Below, piece after piece: positions 1 through 8,701 of a stretch of 15,956 nucleotides of DNA (position 1 is its first letter; each line of letters opens with the position of its first letter). This DNA comes from Jimgerdemannia flammicorona (lineage: Eukaryota; Mucoromycota; Endogonomycetes; Endogonales; Endogonaceae). A program made the position numbers and the translations under genes. The notes beneath the pieces are model-generated. The model ran no database searches. It had not been told where the DNA came from and worked only from the letters and a program-made list of their open reading frames with translations. The stretch is from contig RBNI01003390.1 in NCBI GenBank assembly GCA_003990745.1, positions 1 to 15,956 on the forward strand. The letters are read 5' to 3'.

Positions 1-939
1 TTTTTTAATAGACTCAATGTTCTGTGGATTTTTATTGGAAGAGAACTTAGACTATATAGACCAAAACCCTCCCCCACCACTCACCAAGAACTGCTCCCCC
101 ATGAACCTAGGCTAACTATTGTCCAGCAGCTTGACCATGCCAGGTACAGCAGGGCCTATGTTAGCCTGTATCTCATTCTGCACACCATGCTCTTCCTATC
201 ACCAGGGGGAACTCAGCCATATACTAATGACTGAAAGTATATGCCCAAAACCCCAATATATGTATAAGGCCACACTTGAGCCAAATAGAGACTAGCCCCT
301 GCCACCCCAAAGAGAATGACAGATAAAGAAAAAACCCTCATCAAAGTACATCACAGTGGGTAGGGCCTGGTTCTCCTAGATGAGGTGAGTAGAGGACTTA
401 TATATGAGGTAGGAGGAAACCCCCAATACCCCACTACTTAAGCCTACAGGCCTCAATAATATTGCCATATCAGCTCTCAGTTCTAGTTAAGTATAGCCAA
501 GATGCCTGAAATAGATAGCCTCAGGCCCCCCAACGCCCCTCAATGACTGGGACCCAACCTGCCAAATTGTCAAAAGAAGCTGAGAGTGTCACCTACCACC
601 TAACTACTCTGTATCAATCAAAAGGCCCCACTGAAGCAGCATCTGCCCCAGCCCTGATGACTGCCCCCAGACTGGCACCCTACTGGTTTACCATTATCAC
701 TCTTCCTCCTATCTGTGACAGCCATCTCCCCTCCTATCTCAACAACACCTGAAAAACAGTCACCTACATCAGAACCATGCTCATCACAAAGCTCACCAAA
801 GCTGGAGAGCCCCACCATAGGCACTGAGGACCTGCAGATAACCTACACTAGGCACTTGATGCCCAAGGTTGGCCAACTCTCTATATAGCCCATAATACAC
901 CAAGACAATATCTTGTTGACAATGGCAAAAGGAAGAAGA
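1..939 (-). mobile_element. 1.2 kb poly(A) retroposon, copy A (3' part)
   Basis: This is the 3' two-thirds of a poly(A)-tailed retroposon, read on the minus strand. Its tail is the T run at 1-6, cut by the window edge, and a reverse AATAAA signal lies at 31-36. It matches copy B (inverted) and copy D (same orientation) along its length. It continues in copy C (2133-2386) after the insertion of copy B at 939/940. Nearly all CpGs are gone; I noticed one near 530. Relative to B and D the conserved hydrophobic reading frame carries a 2-base insertion near 280, so this copy is decayed. The family has no recognisable polymerase and is non-autonomous. Confidence 0.8.
925..939. repeat. Target-site duplication of copy B, left arm
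   Basis: The 15 bases GCAAAAGGAAGAAGA recur with one mismatch at 2133-2147, immediately after the poly(A) of copy B. The undisturbed target sequence is visible in copy D near 11760, which confirms that B inserted into an older copy of its own family. Confidence 0.8.
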
Positions 940-1667
940 AGCAGTACTCCTTACTTTGCTACCTTACTGGTTACAATGGTTTGGTAGGCAACCTCTGAGT
1001 CCACTTTTCACAACTATTACCCCCTCTACCTCAGGTTGGTTTGCTGTACCTGTTGCAGGGCAGTGGGGGGAAGACAATAGTGATGAGTTGCCCCTTTATC
1101 AGTGTCTGATTGGTGTTTTCTCCACTTTTTCACAGTTTCTAGTATCTTCAGCTGTATCTGGAGTGCATCTGTTTTGGTGTGGCACTTTCTTCCTTTTGTT
1201 ATTGCCAACAAGGTGTTGTCTTGGTGCATCATAGATTACATATGGAGTCAGCTGACCTTGGGTATCAAGTGCTCAGTGTAGATTACCTATAGGTCCTTGG
1301 TATCTATGGTGGGGCCCTCTGGCTTTGGCAAGCTTCCCAGCAAGTACAGTTCTGGTATAGGTGACTGTTTTTTGAGTGATGTCAGGATGGAAGAGGAGAT
1401 GGCCATCACAGATAGGAGAAAGGGCAATTACAGTGAACCAGTAGAGTGCCAGGCTAGGGGCAGTCATCAGAGCTGAGGCAGGTACTGCTTCAGTGGGGCC
1501 TTTTGATTGGTGCAGAGTGGTTAAGTAGTAGGTATCACTCTTGGCTTCTTTTGGTGATTTGGCAGATTGGGCCCTGGTCATTGGGTGGGGTCAGGGGGCC
1601 TGAGGCTACCCATTTTAGGTGTCTTGGCTACACTCAACTAGAATCGGGAGCTGACACAGCAACATGA

Positions 1668-1919
1668 TTGAGGCTTACAGGCTTGAGTAGTGAGGTATTG
1701 AGTGTATCCTCCCACCTCATGTGTAAGTCCTTTACTTACCTCAACTGGAAGAACCAGGCCCTACTCACTATGATGTACTTTGATGAGGGTTTTTCTTTGC
1801 CTATCATTCTTCTTAATGTGGCAGGGGCTATTCTATTTGGCTTGGGCATGGCCTTGTACATATGTTGGGGTCTTGGGTATGCACTTTCAGTCATTGGTAT
1901 TTGGCTGGGTTCCCTCTGA
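1668..1919 (+). CDS. Short hydrophobic ORF inside retroposon copy B
   Basis: I do not recognise this 83-codon frame. Its second half is strongly hydrophobic (two possible membrane segments around residues 44-60 and 65-80). The same frame is open in copy D (11040-11279), with matching segments such as CKSFT, NQAL and GIWLG. It is frameshifted in copy A. An overlapping frame (1780-1965) and an antisense frame (1736-2002) are also open in both copies, so openness may reflect low divergence rather than coding. No Kozak or codon-use argument decides it. It is listed as a candidate only. Confidence 0.2.
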   Translation: MRLTGLSSEVLSVSSHLMCKSFTYLNWKNQALLTMMYFDEGFSLPIILLNVAGAILFGLGMALYICWGLGYALSVIGIWLGSL

Positions 1920-2083
1920 TGGTAGGGAGAGCATGTTGTGCAGAATGAGGTATGGGCCAATATAGGCCCTGCTGCATCTGGCATAGTTGAGCTACTAGAC
2001 AATAGCTAGTCTAGGTTAATGGGGGGCAGTGCTTGATGGGTGGTGGGGGAGGGTTTTGGCCTATATAGTCTAGGTTTCCTTCC

Positions 2084-2132
2084 AATAAAAATCCATGGGA
2101 ATTGAGTCCATTAAAAAAAAAAAAAAAAAAAA
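2084..2132 (+). promoter_or_regulatory. Polyadenylation signal and genomic poly(A) tail
   Basis: AATAAA is followed 24 bases later by an uninterrupted A run (2113-2132). The same signal occurs in copies A (31-36, reversed) and D (10872-10877, reversed). This marks the RNA 3' end used for retroposition and sets the element's sense strand. Confidence 0.75.
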
Positions 2133-2386
2133 GCCAAAGGAAGAAGATGCTGCACCAAAACAGATATACCCCAGATGCAGCTGAAGGTACCAGAAACTGC
2201 AAAAAAGTGGAGAAGACACTGATCCAACACTGATAAAGGGGCAACTCATCACTATTGCCTCTCTCCCACCATGTCTATACAGACACAGCAAATCAACCTG
2301 AGATAGAGAGAGTAATAATAGGGGAAAGGGGACTCAGAAGGTTGCCTACCAAACCTTGTGACCAGTAAGATAGTGGAGAAAGGGAT
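2133..2386 (-). mobile_element. 1.2 kb retroposon, copy C (5' part of copy A)
   Basis: Minus-oriented 5' part of the same family, matching copy D from about 11762 to 12013. It begins with the right arm of copy B's target-site duplication (2133-2147). Together with 1-939 it makes one full element split by B. Its 5' end near 2386 abuts the LINE in the middle of the LINE's reverse transcriptase frame, so A/C itself landed in the LINE. Its own second target-site duplication arm should lie left of the window. Confidence 0.75.
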
Positions 2387-4102
2387 GCAAGCTGTCCCAT
2401 CTCTGATAAGTCTGCCTCTAACAAAGCTCTACTACTTCTCACCTAGTATCTGTTGGACAACCTTCTGTAATCTTGCTATAATCACCTTAGTAACTATCTT
2501 CCTGTCCATATCCAGAAGCATGATTGGTGCCAGTTCTTCCAGGCCTCCCTTGTTCCCTTATCCTTATACAACAGGGCCATCAGCCCAAGATCCTACTCTC
2601 CAACCTACTTACCATTCAGAAGAACAAGGTCACAGAGAGCTGCCATCACTCCTAATACTCCAGAGACCCTCACCATCTTCTTCCAGAAGTCCCAAGGTAA
2701 TCCATCCTCTCCTGGTGCTGTTCCAAGCTTAGTTTCTACAAGAACTCTCTAGATCTCCTCCTCTGGACTAATAGGATCAAATTCCCCAGGCTCTCTACTT
2801 GTAGCAGCTCTCAATCCTCCAGAGTATCTCCAATTACCTCTGCATTAGCACTCCCTTCCTCCTCACTCCACAGACCCCTCCACCATTCCTTCAGTAACTT
2901 CAAGATCTGTTGTATATTATATACCATTTCACCCTCTGCATCAAGGACTTCATCCCATTGATGCCACACCCTTCTTGCCTGGAGAAGCCTTGATAAGTAC
3001 CTAGTAGACTGCTCACCCTCCTCAAGCTCCTGCCACCTCAGCCTAGGCCATTCCTTTCATATGTATCTCCTTCTCCTCTCTCAATCCCTGTTGCAACTCC
3101 ACTACCTCCAGCTTTGCTTGCACCAATCTCCAATCATCCACCTCTTCAGAATTTATCAACTCTGTCTATTCCATCTGCAATCTAACCAATCTATTGGAGG
3201 CACACCTCACCCTTTTCCTTTTTTATCTCCCAGCATCCCTACCAGCTCTACTCCAGTAAACCCTCACAGCCTCCTTTAGCTTCATCCACTGGACCCCCAC
3301 TGGCAAGCCCTCATGTATCCAGCTTACAATCTTCCCCTGGATGTCCTCAACCCAAGAGTCCCATAATATCTTCTCAACCAGCAGAGAGGAGTTAAAGCAC
3401 TAATGTCTAGGTCCATCTCCACTCCCCCCAAACTGCTCCTACCCTAACAGTCTCCAGTGATCTGACTATGGGCACTACTCCACCTCCAGAGTCCTCCAAA
3501 TATCTATGCCCCAGCATTTAGCTGTCAGGATCCAGTCAATCTTTGTACTAAGACCATTCACTCAGTGTATATAGATCCTTCTTTCTCCCCACTATATTCT
3601 GTCCATATCCCCTAAGGTACTAAGGTTCTCACCACTCCTTCCTCCAGTACTCCTCCCTCCATCAGTTCTATCTAGCTGAAGATTCTACACCATATTGAAG
3701 TCCCCACTCAGAACATCTACCCTATCCTCCAAGAGAGTACCCTCCTCTAAAAGATTCTTAATCCATGCAATCTACTCACTCCTAGCTGCAGGACAGTAGT
3801 AAGAGCCAACTCTCACTGGCTCTCACCCAGGTTGATGTCATTTCCCCTATACCAAACAGTCTCCCCAGCTCCTGATTTCACCTAAATCTCCTTTACCTCT
3901 CTATACCAAAATCACCACTTTGTCAATCCAAGCTGCAGTACCTCCTCATTCTCTAGTCCACTCCACTTGATCCACATTATCCTTGCAACATATATCCTGC
4001 AGCAGAAAGAGATCAGCCTCTAATCTCTTAAGCTAAGTGAAAACACCCAGATCCCCATAACCCATTCACATTCAGAGAAAAAATGTTAGTTGTACTATTC
4101 AT
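2387..4102 (-). pseudogene. LINE ORF2: endonuclease and N-terminal RT (broken)
   Basis: ORF2 would nick target DNA and reverse-transcribe the LINE RNA. I take the ATG at 4102-4100 because it directly precedes the endonuclease start motif SLNVNGL (about 4078). After a frameshift come LEADLFLLQD, then SGDFNMV (about 3691-3707), the LDRTDGG stretch, and the SDH motif (3457-3465), all typical of APE-type endonucleases. The RT begins with GTAPGEDGLPWDFWKK (about 2690-2745), continues with LYKDKG, LEELAPIMLLDMDRKI and FVRGRLIRDG, then ends at the retroposon junction before the catalytic YxDD region. Stops, mostly CpG or CpA derived, interrupt all frames. It is non-functional here. Confidence 0.8.
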
Positions 4103-4131
4103 TGGGAATAATATTTAGAAGAAAGGTCTCT

Positions 4132-6189
4132 TTACAACTTGTTCCACCTCTCCTCTCTTGCTAGATCCATTCTCTGCTCTACAGTAGACTCCACTCTTGC
4201 TAGTTTATCTGCCTCCAATCCAGCCAGAAGATCAACCAGTTCCACACCCTCCTTCTCTTCCATCATATCTCTGTACTCCTGATATACACCCTGCCAAAGT
4301 TGGAGTCCTCTCCTCTACTCCCACCAGAATGCAGCACACTCTCCAGTAGCCACCTCAAACTCTTTCTCCCTTCCCTCATCAACCTCATATCCCTCCTTCT
4401 CCATGAAGATTGCCAATACCTCAACCTTGAGAGCCTCCACTACATCATCTCTCTGAAGCACTCTTTCCCAATACTCCTTACTGACAACTCTCAAGTTCTT
4501 CTCTCCCAACTCCTCAGCTGCCAAGTTATGCATAATACAGTACATCCACTACAGGTCTCCAATATCTTTCCCCCCAGGAGTGTCTGACCTCCCCTTACCC
4601 AGCATAGTGGTATCCATCCCTGCACTGGCAGATTCTTCCCACTCTCCATCTGAGACATCCCTCAGCTCATCCTCCTGAAGTCCTACCATCTGTCTTTCCA
4701 TCACCACATCAGGGACTCCAAACCTAACCTCTATGTGTACCTTTTTTTTTTTTTTTTTTTTTTTTTTTATTTTTATTTTTATAACTTCTATGTATATCCC
4801 TCATCTCAACATCCTTACTACCTTGCATCTTTCCAGGGCCAGCTGGTGCTCTTCTATCCTCATCATCCTTAAAGACCTTCAGTATACTATTATCATACAG
4901 TGCCTGATCCCACACTCTCCTCTCTGTCTGAACATCTGTCTTCCTTAGCTCCTCTCTGCTACTAGCCCAAGCACTCACCTTCATCCTCTCAAGTCCCTCT
5001 GCTCCACTCACCACCTTGACAGCACTCTCCTTCATACTAGCCAACAGCTCTCTCTACTGCTTCCTCTCTTGGGCCCTCTCCCACTGCCTCTTATCTATGC
5101 AGACATACTTCCCCTCTACTATCTCCAAATGCATCAAATCCACATAGGTCTTCCAAGCTTTCACTCTATATTCCACCACTCCTCCAAGTTCTTCCAATGC
5201 CTCCAGAAGGTCCTCCTCCTCCTCCTCACTCCTCTTCACCCTTGATACCTTATAGATGAAGGCCCTCCACAATATTACTAAAGGCCAGTCACTCATCTTT
5301 CCAGTGGCCTCTCTCCCAGCCAGGCAAATCCTAATATTCACATCTTTAGTCCTGAAAGTGGTCCCCTCTCATATCTGAAATCCAATATCCACCACATCAC
5401 CATACCCTGCCATCACCTCCTCAATTCTCCTCCTAGTCTCAACTGTCATCACTATAGGTACTCCCTTTACCAGTAACTGAACCACTCTGGGGTCCTACCT
5501 CAGACAGTACACTATGGGGACCACCATCTCTCCTATAGCCACTCCAGTCTTCAATGTTTCTTCCAGTGAGCCTGCCTCCTCAAAACCCACTTTGACTCCC
5601 TCCAGTCCCTTCAGGAACTTCACTGAGGCAGCTCCAGTCACTTGCTTTGAGATAATCTCCAGAACCATTCTTGCTGTCACCACTAAGCCCCAGAAGCACA
5701 AGGTTGCCACAAACTCCAAGATCAACTTCTTGAGTAACAGTGCCACTGCCAGCCCCATCACACTATCAGCCACATCTCTCTTCCTCTTTGGTCCCATCAG
5801 CCCAGTTCTCCCCTCAACAGTCACATCTGAGTCATACCACCATCAGTAGTCCCCTCCCTACCCCCAGCTGCTATTATACCAGCCCTTCTACCCACTGGCC
5901 TAGATGCTCAACCCCCTGGTTCCACCTCTCTCTGCTTCCCCTTCTCTCCTGCCTGACCTCTCTGAGATCCAACAGGCCATCCTCCACTCTTCAGCATATC
6001 AGCAAAGCTCCTCCCCCTCTGCCCTCCTGCCCCTCCTCCAGTGCCACTACCACTGACTGAGCTGCCCTGCCCACTTGGACCACTGAAAGACCCCATCCCT
6101 AGTCTATACCCTCATCTGATATGTTGCCAGTTGAAGGCTCCAGGTCCACCCAACCTAGTATGTATGTTGGCTTGCTTGTTGGTTGCCAT
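4132..6189 (-). pseudogene. LINE ORF1 (nucleic-acid-binding protein), broken
   Basis: About 670 codons once the tail-only insertion is discounted. The start at 6189 is fixed by the intact paralogue at 15708: both begin MATN and share GGPGAF. The N-terminus is Gly/Arg/Ser rich (about 6170-5910), then come a basic GPKRKRD stretch, a hydrophobic helix-rich part (5824-5495), a KGVPIVMTVETRRRIEE segment that could be an RRM-like fold, a DLLEALEELGG coiled-coil-like part with EEEEE (5341-5054), and a charged C-terminal half ending at 4132. No CCHC knuckles were seen. It lies 29 bases upstream of ORF2. In-frame stops occur after about residue 22 and at several later points. ORF1 proteins of LINEs bind element RNA; that role is by position and composition, not by a recognised fold. 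Confidence 0.65.
4725..4799 (-). mobile_element. Tail-only retroinsertion with target-site duplication
   Basis: A T run (4742-4768) followed by T-rich sequence with A interruptions lies between two near-identical arms: TAACCTCTATGTGTACC (4725-4741) and TAACTTCTATGTATATCC (4782-4799). Read on the minus strand it is a poly(A)-like tail with no body, flanked by a 17-18 bp duplication, as expected from an extremely 5'-truncated target-primed insertion. It interrupts LINE ORF1. Confidence 0.7.
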
Positions 6190-6264
6190 GACCTTAGTGC
6201 CTTTCTCCAATAAATGCTTTGAAAGTATGTTGTAAAAGTATGTGTAACATGAGTGGTAGCTGAC

Positions 6265-6300
6265 ACCATACCAGTCCAGTACACTGTACCATCCAGGAAC
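6265..6300. other. LINE 5' end / gypsy LTR U3 junction
   Basis: LINE similarity to the right-hand copy fades near 6265, and LTR similarity to the right LTR starts near 6300. The few dozen bases between could be LINE 5' UTR or divergent U3. The simplest reading is that the LINE inserted in the U3 of this LTR, leaving the remaining U3 beyond the LINE 3' end, off the window. Confidence 0.45.
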
Positions 6301-6356
6301 ACTTGCCATAGATAGCCATCTATAATTAGCTATGAATAACCAGTAGCAACCACAAC

Positions 6357-6365
6357 TATATAAAA
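6357..6365 (+). promoter_or_regulatory. TATA box of the left LTR
   Basis: TATATAAAA is followed by a leader block conserved with the right LTR, where TATATAAAA occurs on the minus strand at 10047-10039. Conservation in both copies, and position between the U3-like and long R/U5-like parts, support it as the element's RNA polymerase II promoter. An AATAAA at 6385-6390 lies 20 bases downstream. Confidence 0.65.
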
Positions 6366-6599
6366 TACCCCAGAGACAAGAGTGAATAAACCTCAGTCTG
6401 AAAATCAAAAGCAAAAGCCAATTGTTGGTATACTTAGGAGGAGAAACCTGCCAACGAGCCACTGCCAAGAAGTTGTGAGCTATTTTCCACTCTGGTCCAC
6501 TTTCCGATACAAGTTATTTAATTAGGAAGAGTCCGCGCTATCCGCCGTTCCCAGTCCATCCGACGTAACCCCGCGCAAACGAAGCCAGTCTTGACGTAA

Positions 6600-6790
6600 C
6601 TTTGCCAAGAATCCGCGCCATCCGAGTTATCAAGTTATCCGATATTCCCAGAAGAGCTCGCCGATTCAGGAGAATCCGCGCCAAACCAAAGTTATGCCAA
6701 ACCAAAGTTATCCGAATTATCCGCCAAACCGAGTTATCTGAATTATCCGCCATCCGAGTTATCCGAGTTATCAAGTTACCCGCCAAATCC
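6600..6790 (+). repeat. ATCCGAGTTATC-type short repeat cluster in LTR
   Basis: About ten imperfect copies of a 10-12 base unit resembling ATCCGAGTTATC or CCGAATTATCCGCC lie head to tail or interspersed. The counterpart in the right LTR (about 9210-9350, reversed: GATAACTCGGAT) is looser and partly CpG-decayed. The ORFs across this stretch on both strands are by-products of the repeat. Confidence 0.6.
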
Positions 6791-6808
6791 GCATAAGGAA
6801 TACCGCCA

Positions 6809-6960
6809 AGATCGTTCCGCCAGAAATCGCATACTTTTAGAGATCGTCACTCAAGAAGGAAACCGCTAAATTGCCAGATCGTCCCGCCAGAAATCGCATA
6901 CTTTAGGAGATCGTCGCGCTACACAAGATTGTCACGCAGAAATCGCATAAGGAATCCGCT
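6809..6960 (+). repeat. Irregular repeat, AGATCGTCCCGCCAGAAATC unit
   Basis: Three related units start at 6809, 6876 and 6926, each with AGAT(C/T)GT, a GCCAGAAATCGCATA-like core, and in two cases a following AGATCGTC. Spacing is 67 then 50 bases. Similar reversed units occur in the right LTR (about 8930-9070). Confidence 0.5.
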
Positions 6961-7161
6961 CACGCCACACACAAATCGCCGCCAAGAACCCGTCCCAATA
7001 AGGAAATCGACCGTTGTATCCAGATTGACTATTATACCACTAAATACCAACAAGGAATCTTAGAACATTTTGTTGCTTTTAACAAAGTAACTGGGGGCTC
7101 AAGCCAAACTACACCAACCCCCAACCTTGTAATTTTCCTCCATTGAGCCGGGCACGTTATA

Positions 7162-8309
7162 ATATCATTCACAATGGTCAAGATAATCCCAGTGTTCTTT
7201 ATGTTGGTCAGATAAAGTCACAGAATAACATTTACAGGGCCATAACCATAAGCCACCGACAGGTTATTCGACAATGACGTGAATGTGCTTGTAGGATAAG
7301 GTTTTCGCAAGACCCAGCCCGAATTCTCAAATAACGACCGAGAAGGAGAATACAGAAATAACCTACCTAGCGACAAAGTTAACGATAAGTAACCTGTTGA
7401 TAGAGTATCTTACAATGCTCCTCTCGAGACAACACAACTGATCGCCAACCTATGAAGGTTCAATGACTAACTTGCGCGGCACCATTTCACTATTGGAAAT
7501 CATGAGGTTAAAGGAACCAACAAGCAACACGCTTTCTTAAGTCGTTCGAGCTTTCCCAAGCTGCGCGTTGTTACAATTATTTTTAACGTCCAATACATTT
7601 CGAAATTTGCCGAACTACACTCCTCTTTGAACACCGTCCTGAATTCACCACCCTCACCATGAACACTCTAAGTGAATTGTAACATATTTATTAAAATATT
7701 TGTTATGCATTGAAATCGATCGTCAACTTTTTTTTTTTGTTTTTGTTAAATCTCCAAATGAAAGCTTGAACGCCGCTGGTAGCGTACCTTTTGGGGAGAC
7801 CACTTTTAATACGTGAAGATTTAGTGCGGTGCACATATGAAATAGATTGATAATAACTTTGAAACTCAACAACGAATGCTCGAACACACTTGGCAACCAG
7901 CACAGCAAGAAATGCCCCAAGCTCAATGTCATCGACGCAGACAACGGGTATATCATTATAAGCTGAGTCTGTCATTATGGAGGCGATGTTGCCCTTGAGG
8001 CTAAGACAACTATTGGAATGCACGTCCAGTTAGTGTTTGATTATGCCTTGGTTTGGGTTGCGGATTTAAACGTTGACTTGATCGATTTATAATGAAAATA
8101 TTGAGAAACTACTATGGTGTCGCAAAATAGGAGAAAAGTATATAAACTTAGTTATCAATTAAAGTACTAACAGTTTAGAGGCAGGTAATTCAATATATTT
8201 AAGATTATATTGCGCATGGGAGCTCTGATCGACGCCCGGAGAACCCCATGAGAAGGGAAAACCTCTCCTGGAAAAGTTCCCGAATGCCAACACCATTTAA
8301 AAAATCATC
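7162..8309. other. Non-repeat stretch between inverted LTRs
   Basis: About 1.1 kb with normal CpG frequency and no match to any repeat elsewhere in the window. Apart from the unrecognised ORF at 7703-8023 (minus) I see no gene, RNA gene or element. A T-rich tract (7729-7746) is the only simple sequence. It may be flanking sequence of the ATPase locus or an older insertion too diverged to recognise. Confidence 0.5.
7703..8023 (-). CDS. Hypothetical 106-aa protein
   Basis: I do not recognise it. The frame opens at 8023; an internal ATG at residue 17 (MTDSAYNDIP) is an alternative start. A hydrophobic stretch around residues 34-52 (LGAFLAVLVAKCVRAFVVEF) could be a membrane or core helix. The C-terminus is basic with a Lys run (NKNKKKK). 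On the minus strand, TTTATATAC near 8140 is TATA-like, and AATAAA follows the stop codon by about 15 bases (around 7690). These are weak gene-like signs in the only CpG-normal part of the window. It could equally be a spurious frame or a fragment of a larger, spliced gene. Confidence 0.3.
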   Translation of the reverse strand: MHSNSCLSLKGNIASIMTDSAYNDIPVVCVDDIELGAFLAVLVAKCVRAFVVEFQSYYQSISYVHRTKSSRIKSGLPKRYATSGVQAFIWRFNKNKKKKLTIDFNA

Positions 8310-8701
8310 TCAATCATCCTGATGAATCCATACGCCGGCAAAGCAGTTTCCAATCCCCAGCCATTCTATCTTGGGATTTCTAGGCTGCAGTAATAACTCA
8401 TCTGCCTCCGGGCCCTCAAGTACCAATATCGTCGCCGCGAAACTGTCCGTAATAACACACGATGATTATATGGATCGACGACAACGATTGCAGTGGGCCC
8501 GTAAATGTATTGATGATCGAATGTCAGAGCTCAGACCTCGAACCAGCAGGGAGTAGGAATAGGATCACCTTTTTCAGATTGGCGCCTGTACTCCATCGTC
8601 TTCAATACTGCAGAAGAGTTTTCCTACCGCGTGATTGGAAATCGCGAATGATCCCCAGCTTCTGCTCAGGCGTCATGCATGCAGACACAATCTCTGGGTA
8701 T
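8310..8701 (-). pseudogene. Na+/K+-ATPase-like P-type ATPase fragment (broken)
   Basis: Piece of a type IIC-like cation-pumping P-type ATPase. In order on the minus strand: PEIVSACMTPEQKLGIIRDF (8698-8640), the end of the P domain that normally precedes TGDGVND; a damaged hinge reading DDGVQAP (8601-8580); LKKVILFLLPAGSRSEL, start of membrane helix 5, with the family's SELW Trp now a TGA stop; then, after a frameshift, ITDSFAATILVLEGPEAD and LLLQPRNPKIEWL (8453-8370), helix 6 and the PEADLLLRPPR-type loop. About 50 residues between GDGVND and helix 5 are missing. The frame closes at 8310. Weak similarity may run on to about 8215. The upstream part is cut exactly by the LTR at 8702. It is non-functional; CpGs are retained, unlike the neighbouring repeats. 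Confidence 0.7.

Larger units (their letters stand above)
940..2132 (+). mobile_element. 1.2 kb poly(A) retroposon, copy B (full length)
   Basis: Complete copy on the plus strand, inserted head-on into copy A/C. The 5' end near 940 aligns with the 5' end of copy D. The 3' end has AATAAA at 2084-2089 and an A run at 2113-2132, like a processed RNA polymerase II transcript. A 15 bp target-site duplication flanks it. No reverse transcriptase, endonuclease, LTR or tRNA-like head was seen, and I did not see a convincing pol III A/B box. Short reading frames at 956-1234 and 1668-1919 stay open here and in copy D. The likely mobiliser is the LINE family also present in this window (inference). It could be a LINE 3' fragment or an amplified processed transcript. 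Confidence 0.85.
2387..6265 (-). mobile_element. Decayed APE-type LINE, 3' part interrupted
   Basis: Non-LTR retrotransposon on the minus strand: 5' UTR (about 6265-6190), ORF1 (6189-4132), a 29-base spacer, and ORF2 (4102-2387) with endonuclease and the beginning of reverse transcriptase. Stops and frameshifts are scattered through it, and I found no CpG in nearly 4 kb. A second, much better preserved copy of its 5' end lies at the right edge (15630-15956, opposite strand), which fixes the 5' boundary and ORF1 start. Domain order and the two-ORF layout fit L1/Tad-like LINEs; the clade cannot be decided by eye. The 3' remainder was displaced by retroposon copy A/C and probably continues beyond position 1. 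Confidence 0.85.
6290..7161 (+). repeat. Gypsy LTR, plus-oriented, U3 truncated
   Basis: Reverse complement of the right-hand LTR (8702-10337) over about 860 bases: shared TATA region, the block CCCAGAGACAAGAGTGAATA, the ATCCGAGTTATC-rich part, and the terminal GAGCCGGGCACGTTA. Sense is plus because the TATA box precedes the shared leader. The outer end is at 7161 (TTATA, against TTACA expected from the other copy). No primer-binding site or gag follows at 7162, so this end is the outside of the element: a solo LTR or a 3' LTR whose internal region was displaced. Before 6450 CpG is absent; after it CpG is frequent. Confidence 0.75.

Noticed and set aside
940..1100. Pol III A/B boxes of a tRNA- or 5S-derived SINE at the retroposon 5' end
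   Set aside because: No convincing GGTTCGANTCC or paired A box in copies B or D; the AATAAA and poly(A) fit an RNA polymerase II transcript better.
1668..1730. Possible intron donor GTAAGT in the retroposon (about 1723)
   Set aside because: No matching branch point and acceptor were convincing, and a retroposed transcript should lack introns.
3061..3279. Leu/Ser/Pro-rich plus-strand ORFs across the LINE (also 2358-2732, 4300-4587, 5514-6060)
   Set aside because: Antisense shadows of LINE ORF1/ORF2; low-complexity Ser/Pro/Leu content comes from the purine-rich sense strand, and the LINE motifs are on the minus strand.
4733..4948. ORF starting with a Phe run
   Set aside because: It is translation of the T tract of the tail-only insertion followed by antisense LINE ORF1.
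6112..6468. 118-codon minus-strand ORF
   Set aside because: A chimera of antisense LTR and the LINE 5' UTR/ORF1 start; only its last residues are real LINE ORF1.
6538..6796. Overlapping ORFs on both strands in the left LTR
   Set aside because: They translate the ATCCGAGTTATC short repeats; the composition (repeated ITR, IRI) comes from the repeat and the frames lie inside the LTR leader.
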